From: Prostheceraeus crozeri
Lineage: Eukaryota; Platyhelminthes; Polycladida; Euryleptidae
Assembly (NCBI GenBank): GCA_907163375.1
Contig: CAJQUW010009254.1
Coordinates: 12,501 to 76,500 of the forward strand
Direction: 5' to 3'
Length of the DNA: 64,000 nucleotides
Within the stretch, counting starts at the first letter, position 1, and each line of letters opens with the position of its first letter. A program made the position numbers and the translations under genes. Of the stretch, positions 43,201 through 52,919 are shown piece after piece. The notes under the pieces are model-generated. The model made no database searches and had not been told where the DNA came from. It saw only the letters and a program-made list of their open reading frames with translations.

Positions 43201-45714
43201 ATGTTGTTTTTTGCATAACTTTTTGAAATCCAAATCACCCAAAAGTTATTCTCCACCGGAATGTTTTGATAATGAAGACGTTAATACTGGTGCAACGTCA
43301 TCTGGATTTGAATCTTATGATGTCATGGTTTCCTTGGACCAAGGACATAACAGAAACACGTCTAAAGAAGCAAAAAAATGCAGAGAGCAATTTGAACGCT
43401 TCTTCAATGGAGAGGGAAAAGTCGAGTGGCAAGAACAATTCATTTAGTACACTTACTTTGATACAAGGCATCATAAAAAATCATCAGTTATCGATTCATT
43501 TTATTTCTGAGTTGACTTATGTCACGCTTTTGGTGAAAATGAAAATGGATGAGAATGACAATATTAAGTTAACCCCTCCTACGCTTTTCTTCGTCAGTGT
43601 GTTTTTTTGAGAAAAATTCGTTCAGAAAGGTTTCTATTTAATTGTAGGATGAAGAGTATAAACAGTAGTGGAATTTACATGTATTATATAATCCTTCGTA
43701 TTTTTTTAAAACGCGATATATTCTTTATCAGGTGTTTCATGACAGGTCTACCTCAAAATTTTCTTGAAATGGTTCACGATTTTCATGTAGTGTATATTTG
43801 CATATAACGGTAATAAAACATTTGTGAGAACAAATATTTTCATTTTATAAAATTACACTATAAGGAATCAAAATTTGAATAAACAGGATAAATTCATCAT
43901 ATCAGGACTTTCTATCATTGAAGTAAAAGTAAGCTTTAAACGATACCATGGGATAAATGAATCTGACTACGATGGCAAACAACAATTTCATCTGAGTACA
44001 GAATAGTGAATCTCGGGATCTCGCACGGTAAATCCTGGGATTTGAATCCCATAAATATGACGATATCCCGGAATTGAAAATCCTTTTTACTACTACCTAT
44101 ATCTTTCAAAGCTCGGAAGTATTCACCCTGTACGTACAGTGTAGGCTACAGCATCCCTAAACAGATTATGACACAATACATTAGCAAAGAAATGATTAAC
44201 TGACTGATTAATTTTGACTTACCGAATGATCCAGATCAGAATTCATGGACTCGCCCACACTGGAAATTGGAGTTCTTGTTTCCTCTCCATCCGTCAAGAA
44301 ATTTAGGTACGAAAAATACCACAGACGCGGGCTGTAAACGTCTTCTGCACCAATTCCAGATTTCTGAGATTGTCTCTTCTTCTTCAACTCCCTTCGAAAT
44401 ACATTTCTTAGATTAGAAATTTTCCTCACGACACCCTCTCTCGTGAGAGAGCTATCAAACGTCTTGACGTATTCGAGGAGACGAGTATATGCATCTTCTT
44501 TTTTCATTCTATTAGAATAGTCTTTCGATTTCACTTTCCATAGAGCCTCTTCCTTACGATAGCGTTCTATAAATTCCAATATATTTTCTTTCGACCACGA
44601 GGCCATCTCTCACAGACACATGAAACAAAGTGAACGCACTGACTCGACTGCTTGCGTGACTCATCACAAGTCCGTGCGACTTCAACATACACGAGAGATT
44701 TCTGCATTACCGGACAAATAGCAAGGACGAAATTCTGGCTCTGCCAGAATCACAGCGACCGCGACTTGTCACTGTCAATTTAACAACGATTACTCCATAC
44801 ACACACAGACTTTAACACGGACTTCGTCTCGCGCGGACAAGTCGCTGTAAAAGTCGTTACGTGTATGGCGGCCTTCAGATATTCTACAATTTTCCACACA
44901 TTATAAATTAAAAGTTTCTTGTTTTTTAATTATCTACGGTTGAAATGAATGAACAATACTGATGAATTTATCATCGACTATATTGCCAGACCCTTGTGAC
45001 ACATCGCTGTCCATCCAATAAATGGCACCTCTTATCCTAATAACCTTTGTATCATTACGCTCATAAGTTTGACCAGTTCCTATCACACATACTCATTGAC
45101 AACGTAATTCATTCGTCTCTGTGATGAAATGTATGTGAAAGAAGATGTGACACGGTTTTTACGGTAACAATGACCAAGTCAATGTCCAAATAGTCTGCTA
45201 ATTATGTACAGCCATTTTATGAGACAAGATAGGTTGAAAATGTGGGGAACACTGCAGAAGAGTCCGAGTATCTAGTACAAAGGGGTTAGAATGCATACAA
45301 ATAAGCTACATGTATTCGGTAAGCTTACCTCTGATTCTGTGATGTCGAGAGTTGACTTGCTACTTCTAGGGTTTCTGAATTCTTGATAAACATCATCTTC
45401 TCGTAAAACCACAAGCTCGGGGTATAAATGTCAGTGCATCCGGCACCAGACTTCTTTGAGTCTTCGACCTTCTTGTATTCCCGTCGGAATGATGTCCGCA
45501 AACAATCAATCTTCTTTTTAACATCCTCGACTTTCAAATTTGACAGACTTTTGTCGTATTCCTTTAAAAAACTCAATAACTTATCGTACGCGATTTCTCG
45601 TTTTAATTTATTCATATATTCGGAACTCTTTACTGACCACAAACATGGCAGACTCTCATACTGTGACAGAAATGCTTCGGTTGTCGCACGAGACCAAGAC
45701 ATATCGATGCACAT
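38414..45714 (-). CDS. Harbinger A MADF-domain partner protein
   Basis: Exon 1 (45714-45329) encodes a MADF domain: SWSRATTEAFLSQYESLPCL, YMNKLKREIAYDKLLSFLKE, KIDCLRTSFRREYKKVEDSK, then SGAGCTDIYTPSLWFYEKM. The last exon (38806-38414) follows an acceptor ATTTTCAG. It encodes an acidic linker and a BESS-like tail, STFGEYVASKMRSITDTYQH then CERLIIEAIFKARAGE. Such proteins bind the transposon ends and bring in the nuclease. The phases do not match if these two exons are joined directly (2 after exon 1, 0 before the last exon). Either a small middle exon is unseen or there is a 1-2 base indel at the donor. The intron holds Harbinger B and exon 2 of the transposase on the other strand. Confidence 0.75.
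40681..43447 (+). pseudogene. Harbinger B transposase, single +1 frameshift
   Basis: Exons are 40681-41110 and 42659-43447. Exon 1 starts MATVDLTTSGLLAVIILRKK. A run of seven A (40774-40780) puts the frame one base out. With six A it would read RTIWTKKWLLEREKLSHINL, matching Harbinger A. The remainder is normal: LTATLRFLATGRSYEDLKF and GRIIPETCRAICQVL. Exon 2 has CLGAVDGKHVAIVPPTGSGS, NGRVSDGGVL, FVGDEAFTLRQDFLKPF, SRARRVVENVFGILVARFGI and CCFLHNFLKS, so the DDE residues are all kept. The donor (ATGAAG then GTAAGT) and acceptor (CTTTTCAG) are sound. Apart from the A run there is no defect, and the spliced frame would be about 405 residues. Confidence 0.88.
41516..44606 (-). CDS. Harbinger B MADF-domain partner protein, two exons
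   Basis: Exons are 44606-44223 and 42019-41516. The donor (ATTCG then GTAAGTC) and acceptor (CGTTTCAG) join in phase to give 295 residues without a stop. Exon 1 is a MADF domain: MASWSKENILEFIERYRKEE, LWKVKSKDYSNRMKKEDAYT, KISNLRNVFRRELKKKRQSQ, SGIGAEDVYSPRLWYFSYL. Exon 2 is an acidic linker, a basic patch (FQRKNRICRKR), a BESS-like helix pair (FADNVASKLRKMSNEQRLLT then VINEALFYGEM), and a Tyr/Ser/His-rich tail. Its last exon lies inside the intron of the transposase on the other strand, as in Harbinger A. Confidence 0.88.
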
Positions 45715-46002
45715 TTAATGGATTCTGAGTCGTTCAGATTCGTCATGTGAAATTCCCTTAATTTTCTGCAAAGCGTAGTCATGGTATCGAATGGCGTTAC
45801 CATCCGTGCGCGACCGCGCAGCCAATCACTGCGCCATGTTGGTTGGTTTGTTTGATAGAATATTCAACTCATTTAATGTCGTGATTTCCGTCCATCCAAC
45901 ATGTTGGCCAACCTGTTGGATCGTGTGTCATAGGTATCCAACAGCCAAACCAACAAACCATCCAACATGTTGGCCAACATATTGGATCGTGTGTCATGGG
46001 CT

Positions 46003-46532
46003 TTAGAGTGCATCGAATGGTTGGTGAGAGGTATTCACCCTGCTGCATATCTGAGCATGACCGCTATGGTGGTGGTGGTAGCGTGATGATCTGGGCCGGT
46101 ATCTGGTACGGAGGTCGAACTGTCGCAGTCATTGTGAATGGGAACTTGAACGGAGAGCGATATTTATCGAATATCATATCTCCAATCGTCATCCCAACGG
46201 TAAATGAACTCAACCTCATATTCCAGGATGACAACGCTCGACCACACAGAGCTGACTGTGTAACAACAGCGATAGTGAGATCTGGAATTCGCATCCTCCA
46301 TTGGCCTTCACGCTCCCCCGACCTGTCTCCGATCGAACATGCTTGGGATGAACTTGGTCGGAAAGTGAGAGATGCATATGATCAGCCGCCATCAACACTG
46401 ACACCTCTTTCAGAGAGACTCATCGATCAATGGTCATTGCTGGATCAGGAACGGCTTGATCATCTTTGCGACTCGATGCCGATGAGACTTCAAAGCAGCA
46501 TTTCAGTGCGGGGAGGACATACTCGGTACTAA
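46003..46532 (+). pseudogene. Tc1-type transposase, C-terminal part
   Basis: This continues the reading interrupted at 37090: RVHRMVGERYSPCC, then GGSVMIWAGIWYGGRT, LIFQDDNARPHRADCV (second Asp), and WPSRSPDLSPIEHAWDELGR (Glu kept, DD34E-like spacing), ending RGGHTRY. The 3-bp duplication TTA of Harbinger A splits one codon. Removing one TTA copy restores DGRI-RVHRM. The active-site residues survive, but the N-terminal deletion makes the gene dead. Confidence 0.88.
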
Positions 46533-46657
46533 TGTCTCCCATTTATTCAAATATGATGTTTTATATAAAATGCTATCTTATAATTCATGAGTGTGAGTGG
46601 AATAAAGTTAATATATTTGAGTGGAGCATTTTTTATGTCAGGCAGTATATATTCCAT

Positions 46658-46950
46658 AATACGTTGTTTTGTATCTAAAACATAAAATATTCTTTCATTT
46701 AAGTCATGTAATTTATAATACGTGAACGCTATTTTGCTTTTTAAAAATTGAAAATTCTTTCATTAAAAAGGCATTTATTTCGTTATACGTTACTTGCCTT
46801 TTAAAGCATAAAGATTCTTTCACTGGAAAATCACGCATTTCATGCTACGTTGTTTTGCCTTCTAAAGTTTCAGAAATCTAATTACGTTTTCCGAAATACG
46901 TTTGTTCGTTATTTAAAAACATAAACAATTTGCGTGAAATGTATTTTGCG
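46658..46950. repeat. Diverged tandem repeat, about 60-68 bp unit
   Basis: About five units, each starting near ATACGTTGTTTTGCCTTTTA and containing AGATTCTTTCATT. Identity between units is only moderate. A related fragment (AATACGTTGTTCTGTATTTT) lies near 47101. Confidence 0.65.
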
Positions 46951-48548
46951 TTTGACGGAAGTTTAAGTGTTATTACATTCATGAAGATAATCGTTACTCA
47001 TGATATTAGTAAAACAGTTGACCAAATCTATCCTGTGGAATATGATACCTCACATCCTGACCATTCAATTGAACCCATGAAAGGCAAAACAGCGTAGTTC
47101 GGAATACGTTGTTCTGTATTTTAACGGTCGCAATCACGAATGTGTGCTCCATGGGTGGAATTTAATGAACAGAAAGATGTCCTCATACTTGAAGATATAA
47201 CTTTAAGCACACAGATTCCCTGGCAGCCGTAGACGCTGCGTTTTGCCCTGCAAGGGTTCGTCATCACATGCTTGGAATGGCCCAAACTAGTTTCAAATAT
47301 CTAGAAGGGCTGAACAAGCCGAAGGTCTGCACAATAGGCTGCTCTGTGTTTATCTTGGCATTGGTGCGGTTGATAATCATTAAGATTGCAGAGTGCTAGT
47401 TCGCCTGGACAATGAATAGAAATCAGAATTCATGTCCTCAGACTTGGACAATTTAAGCACAATAATTCCTTTTTATCCGCACGCCAATGCCAGGATAATC
47501 AAACGGAGAGCCAGCAGAAACGCTTGTTCAGCCATTCTAAGCTAGTCATGGCCATTCCGAGCCGTACTGACGCAATCTTAATAGAATTAAATGGACATAA
47601 GTACGCACATTTACTGCTCTAAATATTCCATCATGTAGTGTTGTTTTCGTTGTAGAAAATTTGAAATTTTCCTTTTTCGAATACGGAAACGAAAATGAAA
47701 ACTATCGAAAACAATGAAAGCGAAGACTTCTTAGTTGACATCGTCGAGCAGGAGGTGATGTTTCATGATTTGACGAAGTAAAAAGTAAGCTTCCCCTGGT
47801 GTTTTAGACCAGTATATTCAATTAAAATTCAAATAATAAGATCTCAACGCTTTATCCACCAGGGACTTAAGTAATGGGTGGACGAAACGTGGGGATTTAA
47901 TTTTTTGAATTTTAATTGCATAGCAAATACTACTATACTAATATCATATTGGATATATTGGCAATCCTACTCGTAGTATGTACATAGATGGCCTAGCCTT
48001 ATTCACCTTGTTGACGAAATATTCCGAGTTGTATTAAAAAACATTGACGTTCATGTGATGATGACGCATTGGTGACCACTGCGGCATTCGCTGGCTACCA
48101 TCTCTTTCGAGACATTCGTCTTTGCTGCTTCGCATGAAGCAGGTGTGAGCGTTATGACTTGGAGACCGAAGACTGCGCATTGGTGCCACTTTACCTTTGA
48201 GAATAATATATCTTTGCATTATGCGCTATATATTGATATCTTTGAGAATGATGTCACAAAATGTAAATAGTGTTTATTCATTTTGTTTTTCAACAGCACT
48301 TAAGTCCATTTTCAATTTGTCAGCAAATAAGGAAGCACAAAGTATTTACGGAAGCGGCGAGTCGTGATAAAAATAAAACAAAAACGATGACAAAAACTAA
48401 ACAACAAACAAGTATACTTACAAGTATTTCAAACAAGTATACTTAGGCTACTTACTGCCCGATTCCTCAGGGTGTTGGTATTTGGACGAAATGTCATGCC
48501 GATTCCCATGTGGACGAATTGCGCATCTCCAAGCAGTACGATTCCAAG
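46951..48548. other. Stretch without assignable gene
   Basis: No convincing gene, terminal repeat or RNA gene was seen. Confidence 0.45.
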
Positions 48549-48580
48549 TTCTACAGATTGTAGGCCTACAATCTGTAGAA
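48549..48580. repeat. 32-bp perfect palindrome
   Basis: TTCTACAGATTGTAGG joined directly to its reverse complement, with no loop. The centre is the AGGCCT word that recurs through the window. Confidence 0.95.
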
Positions 48581-49112
48581 GTGAATTGCAAGTTACTGTG
48601 GTCGAATCGTGTTAATTTTGTCATTTCTTTTCAATAATGTGCTCTGTGTTCAGTCTCATGACGCAGTCTCATCTCACAAGGACGATCTCTTCTGTCTCAT
48701 GACGAACTAGTCGATGCCATTAACCGTTGATTATCATTCAACTTCTCTGTCATTGATTATAATGATAATCGTCTATATTTCAATTCACCTCAGTACTGGG
48801 AATTAGGCTAATATGTAGTTAGGAAGTAGCAACAGAAGTCAATAAATCAATAACAAATAAAAAATATGATAACTTCAACTTTAAACTTGACATATACTTC
48901 GATTGAAAGTGCGCATCATATAGTAACCACGAATGTAGCATACGGAATGACTTCGAATATGTATTAATAAGTGGAGTAATGTGAAGAGGATGTTCATGGT
49001 CATTAGGGGTCGTGCACATATTACGTGATACCAAATTTACGAAATTTTAGCCCCCCCCCTCCCGCTTGTGATAGGGCGTGACATATCCTGTGAACCCCCT
49101 CCCACATCACGT

Positions 49113-52100
49113 CAGTGGCGGCTCTATGAATTTCTGTTAGGTCATGCTCATCAATTTTTTCGCATCATGAGGAAAAAAGTATGTGTGACAGCTATCATAC
49201 GAGGATTTTTAACCATGCAACTGATGTAGCATAATGTAGCTTAATATCATGCAACTTAAGAAACAGTTACGAATTCGATGAACAAAATTTTAATCTCATT
49301 CCATTTGCATTTGCCCTTTCCTAATTATAATTCAAACATGCAAGCCGCCTACTTTTCACATCAGCTAATCCAGTGAATATGGTGTAGGGCTAGGCATAAT
49401 TCTAATGATCTACATACTGTATCAGCCAAAATACGCTTAAAATAAAATTCCAGGCGTAGGCTACATGATTTGTATGTTTGAGTACATCCGATGATAATCT
49501 GATGCATGCATAGCCTATTATACTATTTGCTCCTAGACATATCTACATATGCAAGCATGTAGAAGACCACGGCTAAATTTAATCACCAGATAATGTATAT
49601 TAAATAATATTCAAGTTCTAGTTATTTGAAGCATGCATTTAAGATAGTAAAAACACCGTCAATCGCACAAAATCACAAGCTGTATTAACATTGGAAGATA
49701 TTGAATTACTTATAAAGGAAGTCAATTCGATGGGGTTTCAATCGTGCAAATTTTTCAATTGTAAAATCAAAAAGTTCACTCTTATGCAAACTTTCCAGAA
49801 ATTCTCTCTCGATAGAAATTCTTGCCAGAGAGGTCAATCGTTCCTGACCAATTGTATTACGCTGATAGGTCTTTATTCTCTTCAATACCGAAAAAGACCT
49901 TTCTGTACTGGCTGACGAAATAGGGATGGTCAAACACAGTTTCAAAAGTTTTACAACTTCGGGCAAGCTCTTTTGTAAATCCTCAGAGAAAATGAATTTT
50001 AATAAGTCTTTCAATGGTTTCTTGAAGTCATCATCGTGATAAATAAATTTTAATTCATTTTGGAGACGACTTATATCAAAAAAATCTTCATATGCAGATT
50101 TTAGAGATCGGAGTAGATGGTGAGGGAAATCCCATTGATAAGAAGAAAAGAAATTCATGTCTAGGAGGCTCAGAAATTCAAAATCTTTGTGATCACGAAA
50201 GCGTGCTTCCATACCTTCAGAAATTGTGTCAATAATTTTGAACATAAGGGGACACAATTCTGATGCAATTCGTTTTTCCGTCTTATGATGGGGGAGCATC
50301 TCAAAAACCTTTGCTTTCAAATCATGATACTTATCATCAGAGCGGATCGTTTCGAGAAAATCTGAGAACTTTTTGATTCTCTCATGAACAAAATTAACAT
50401 CTGCCAATTTGCTCTGCATCAAATTGAACAAAATAGTAGTGTGTTCAAAAACCCGGTTGAAAAACAAAGTCAAGAACAAAAAGCAAGTATCATTCAAGTA
50501 CCCCAATAGGCCAGTCGCCTCCTTCACCGTAACATCATCCCAGTCGCAAGCATCTTCCAAAATCTTTAATAATGCTTGTCTGATTGACTCATAATTTTCA
50601 GCGAGAACATGAATGATGCGTCCGTGGTATGACCAGCGTGTAGGAACTGTGGCTGGAAAGCACAATCCAGTTTGTTTTGTCATGAAAGCTTTACGTTTGC
50701 TACTCGATCCAGTAAAAGAACTAAATGCACCAATGTTAGCAAAGTATATGCGAACATCACGAATTTTTGATGAGCAGTTTCGAATCACTAGGTTTAATTT
50801 GTGAGCATAGCAGTGTACGAACTTAGCATGAGGAAATGCCTCAGAACGTATCAAAGACTGAACACCATGAAACTTGCCACTCATTACTGCCGCACCATCG
50901 TATGTCTGAGAGACAATTTTATCAGTCAAATCACCGAAAGGTTTTAGAACTTCTATCATTGCATTTTTCAAGCCTTCGGCATTTCTCTTTTCACTGACGT
51001 CGTAGAATCCTAGGAATCTTTCTTGAACATCACCTACTTGATTAACGAAGCGTATGATAATTGAAAACTGTTCGCAAGTAGAAATGTCTGAAGTCTCATC
51101 AGCTTGAATACTAAGATATTTTACCTTCGAGACTTCACTTATTATCTGATCCACAAGAACGCTATCAACTACATCAATCAAATCATTTTGCACAGTTTTC
51201 GATGTGCCTTTAAAACTCGACCTTGAATTATCTGTGCCATGTAGCTGCTGGTCAAACGCATAATCGAAGTTGGAAAATACCTCCAACAGCTCTCGATAGT
51301 TCCCACGATTGTTGCTACCTGTCGATTCGTCGTGTCCTCTGAAGGACATGGTTTGTGTACCAAGATACAAAGTTGCATGAAGTAAGTAAGTAAGGTACTT
51401 CCTATTCTGCTTCACGCGCTCGTTGTGTTGATCTATTTCTAGACTTTTCAACTTAGATTTGGTATAATCAATCGTCGCTCTTTTTCCAAATTGCTTCCAC
51501 AATTTATAAGAATCAAGATGGCCTTTACTTTGTGAATGCGAATCACTATCAACCAAAACCTGTCTAAAATTGGCGTAGCCAACACCAGTCCATGATGACT
51601 TTGGATTCAAATTAAACAGCAAACAGCAAACAGCAATACAAGCGCTTGCTTTCCTCGCAGCCACACAGCCAATCTTTTGCTGCGTACCAAGACGTTTGGA
51701 AATTTCTTCCTTTGTATTTTACACCACTTAAGTCAGGTTTTGGTCCACCTTCTTCGATGATGTCCTTCTTCTCTTCGAAGTTCCTGCGTGAAAATGGTCT
51801 ATTGATTAAGTCTTGAAGTCCTCTGCTTTGATCGGCTGAGGCCATTACACAGGACGTAAAATATAAATGCACACTTCACAAGTTCACAGCTGATGTCGTA
51901 AACAACTGAGACTCGAGACATCTCAAGATCTCACTACACCGATAAAATCAGCAGATTGCCGTCCAATCAGCTACCGTTAGTTGGTTGAAAGGAGCTATAC
52001 GTATCATTTGTGCTTCCCGTCCACGGCATGAGATGGAGTATGAAAATCGTCATCCGCAGATTTTGCTATTGTTCTCCCGTCAGATGATCCGGCCAATAAC

Positions 52101-52380
52101 AAATGAGGTATGCTCGAATTGACTTGCGTTCCCCTGAATTTTTTAGAACAAGTTAGCTACTTGATAAATCTTAATTGTGGTATGACCTTAATGTCACAGC
52201 AACATGATCTGACATAGTAATCAAATGTTGTCAAAGCTTGAAAATGATGTTGGAAGTTTTTTTGTTGATTCAAAACTTTCCCTTTCTTGTGGTTGACATC
52301 GTTGATTTGTGTGGAGGAAAATTAGACAAAATACTTCGTCATGCTGAGCATGAAGGGCATGATCGCTAAAGCCGCCACTG
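49113..52380 (-). mobile_element. hAT-2 element
   Basis: It begins CAGTGGCGGCTCTATGA and ends AAAGCCGCCACTG, with an exact 8-bp duplication CATCACGT (49105-49112 and 52381-52388). Length is 3,268 bp. The single gene on the minus strand fills most of it. Confidence 0.93.
49706..51845 (-). pseudogene. hAT-2 transposase, one 7-bp duplication
   Basis: Start ATG at 51845 (MASADQSRGLQDLINRPFSR). A TTF-type zinc finger follows (NFQTSWYAAKDWLCGCEESK then RLYCCLLF). Directly afterwards the 7-mer GCTGTTT is present three times (about 51617-51637). One unit too many shifts the frame. With two units CCLLF continues into NLNPKSSWTGVGYANFRQVL. The rest is open for over 600 residues: LSIQADETSDISTCEQFSII, SQTYDGAAVMSGKFHGVQSL, HCYAHKLNLVIRNCSSKIRD, VPTRWSYHGRIIHV and the dimerisation region IPISSASTERSFSVLKRIKT. 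It is of the ZMYM1-like hAT type, as is hAT-1. No other defect was seen. Confidence 0.9.
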
Positions 52381-52919
52381 CATCACGTGATATTCTGGTC
52401 TACCTCCCCAAAAAAATTAATTCCATGATCTATTCTATACATTTATTTGAATTTTGTTGAATACCTTACTTTCTACTTGTTTTTGGATCTGCGATCAAAT
52501 ATGCAGCTAGAGATCGGTTGAGGATAGAACAGCTTGTAAGCTACATGTGAATTAAGAAGTAAAAACGTCAATTCCTATATAGGTGTCTTACTTCGAAGCT
52601 GCCAATTATACAAAATTTGCTGTTTTAAGGCCGGTTTACATCCGTCTGTATTTACAATACAAGGGATCGATTTGTTAACACAGAGTTGGCGTGTCTGTTT
52701 TACAGACTTACAGAAGGGAAATGATTCATCCATTACATTTCACAGAAGTAAATAAGTTGTTCATAAAGGTCTGTGTTTGTGTCTGTATTTTTCAGTAGTT
52801 TGAAGGTTGTTTGACTGTGATACTTGAATTATGGATTCAAGAAAACGTGTTTTTCTAGTTCTTATCCACTTTCTTTCTTGTCCACTTCTCGTCTTCAATG
52901 ACAGTTTCTGGCGGCTATG

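Larger units (their letters stand above)
40530..44874 (+). mobile_element. Harbinger B, nested in the Harbinger A MADF intron
   Basis: Terminal inverted repeats match without error over about 42 bp, starting AGGCCGCCATACACGTAACG. A 3-bp duplication TCA flanks it (40527-40529 and 44875-44877). It encodes the same two genes in the same orientation as Harbinger A, but the termini are of a different family. Length is 4,345 bp. Confidence 0.93.
37091..46002 (+). mobile_element. Harbinger A, PIF/Harbinger transposon
   Basis: The ends read AGCCCATGACACACGATCCA on the left and the exact complement on the right, with a 3-bp duplication TTA (37088-37090 and 46003-46005). The inverted repeats continue for about 95 bp as two related blocks built from CCAACATGTTGGCCAAC and CATGACACACGATCCAAC. 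It encodes an HARBI1-type nuclease (+) and a MADF-domain protein (-), and it hosts Harbinger B in the MADF intron. Net of that insertion it is about 4.57 kb. Confidence 0.92.
36675..46645 (+). mobile_element. Tc1-type relic that hosts Harbinger A
   Basis: Coding pieces before 37090 and after 46003 form one Tc1-type gene split by Harbinger A. Tentative ends are ACTGCACTGAC next to TA near 36673 and, on the right, a sequence whose complement starts ACTGCCTGACATAAAAAATG next to TA near 46646. Without Harbinger A the relic is about 1.06 kb, shorter than usual because its gene has an internal deletion. Confidence 0.5.
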
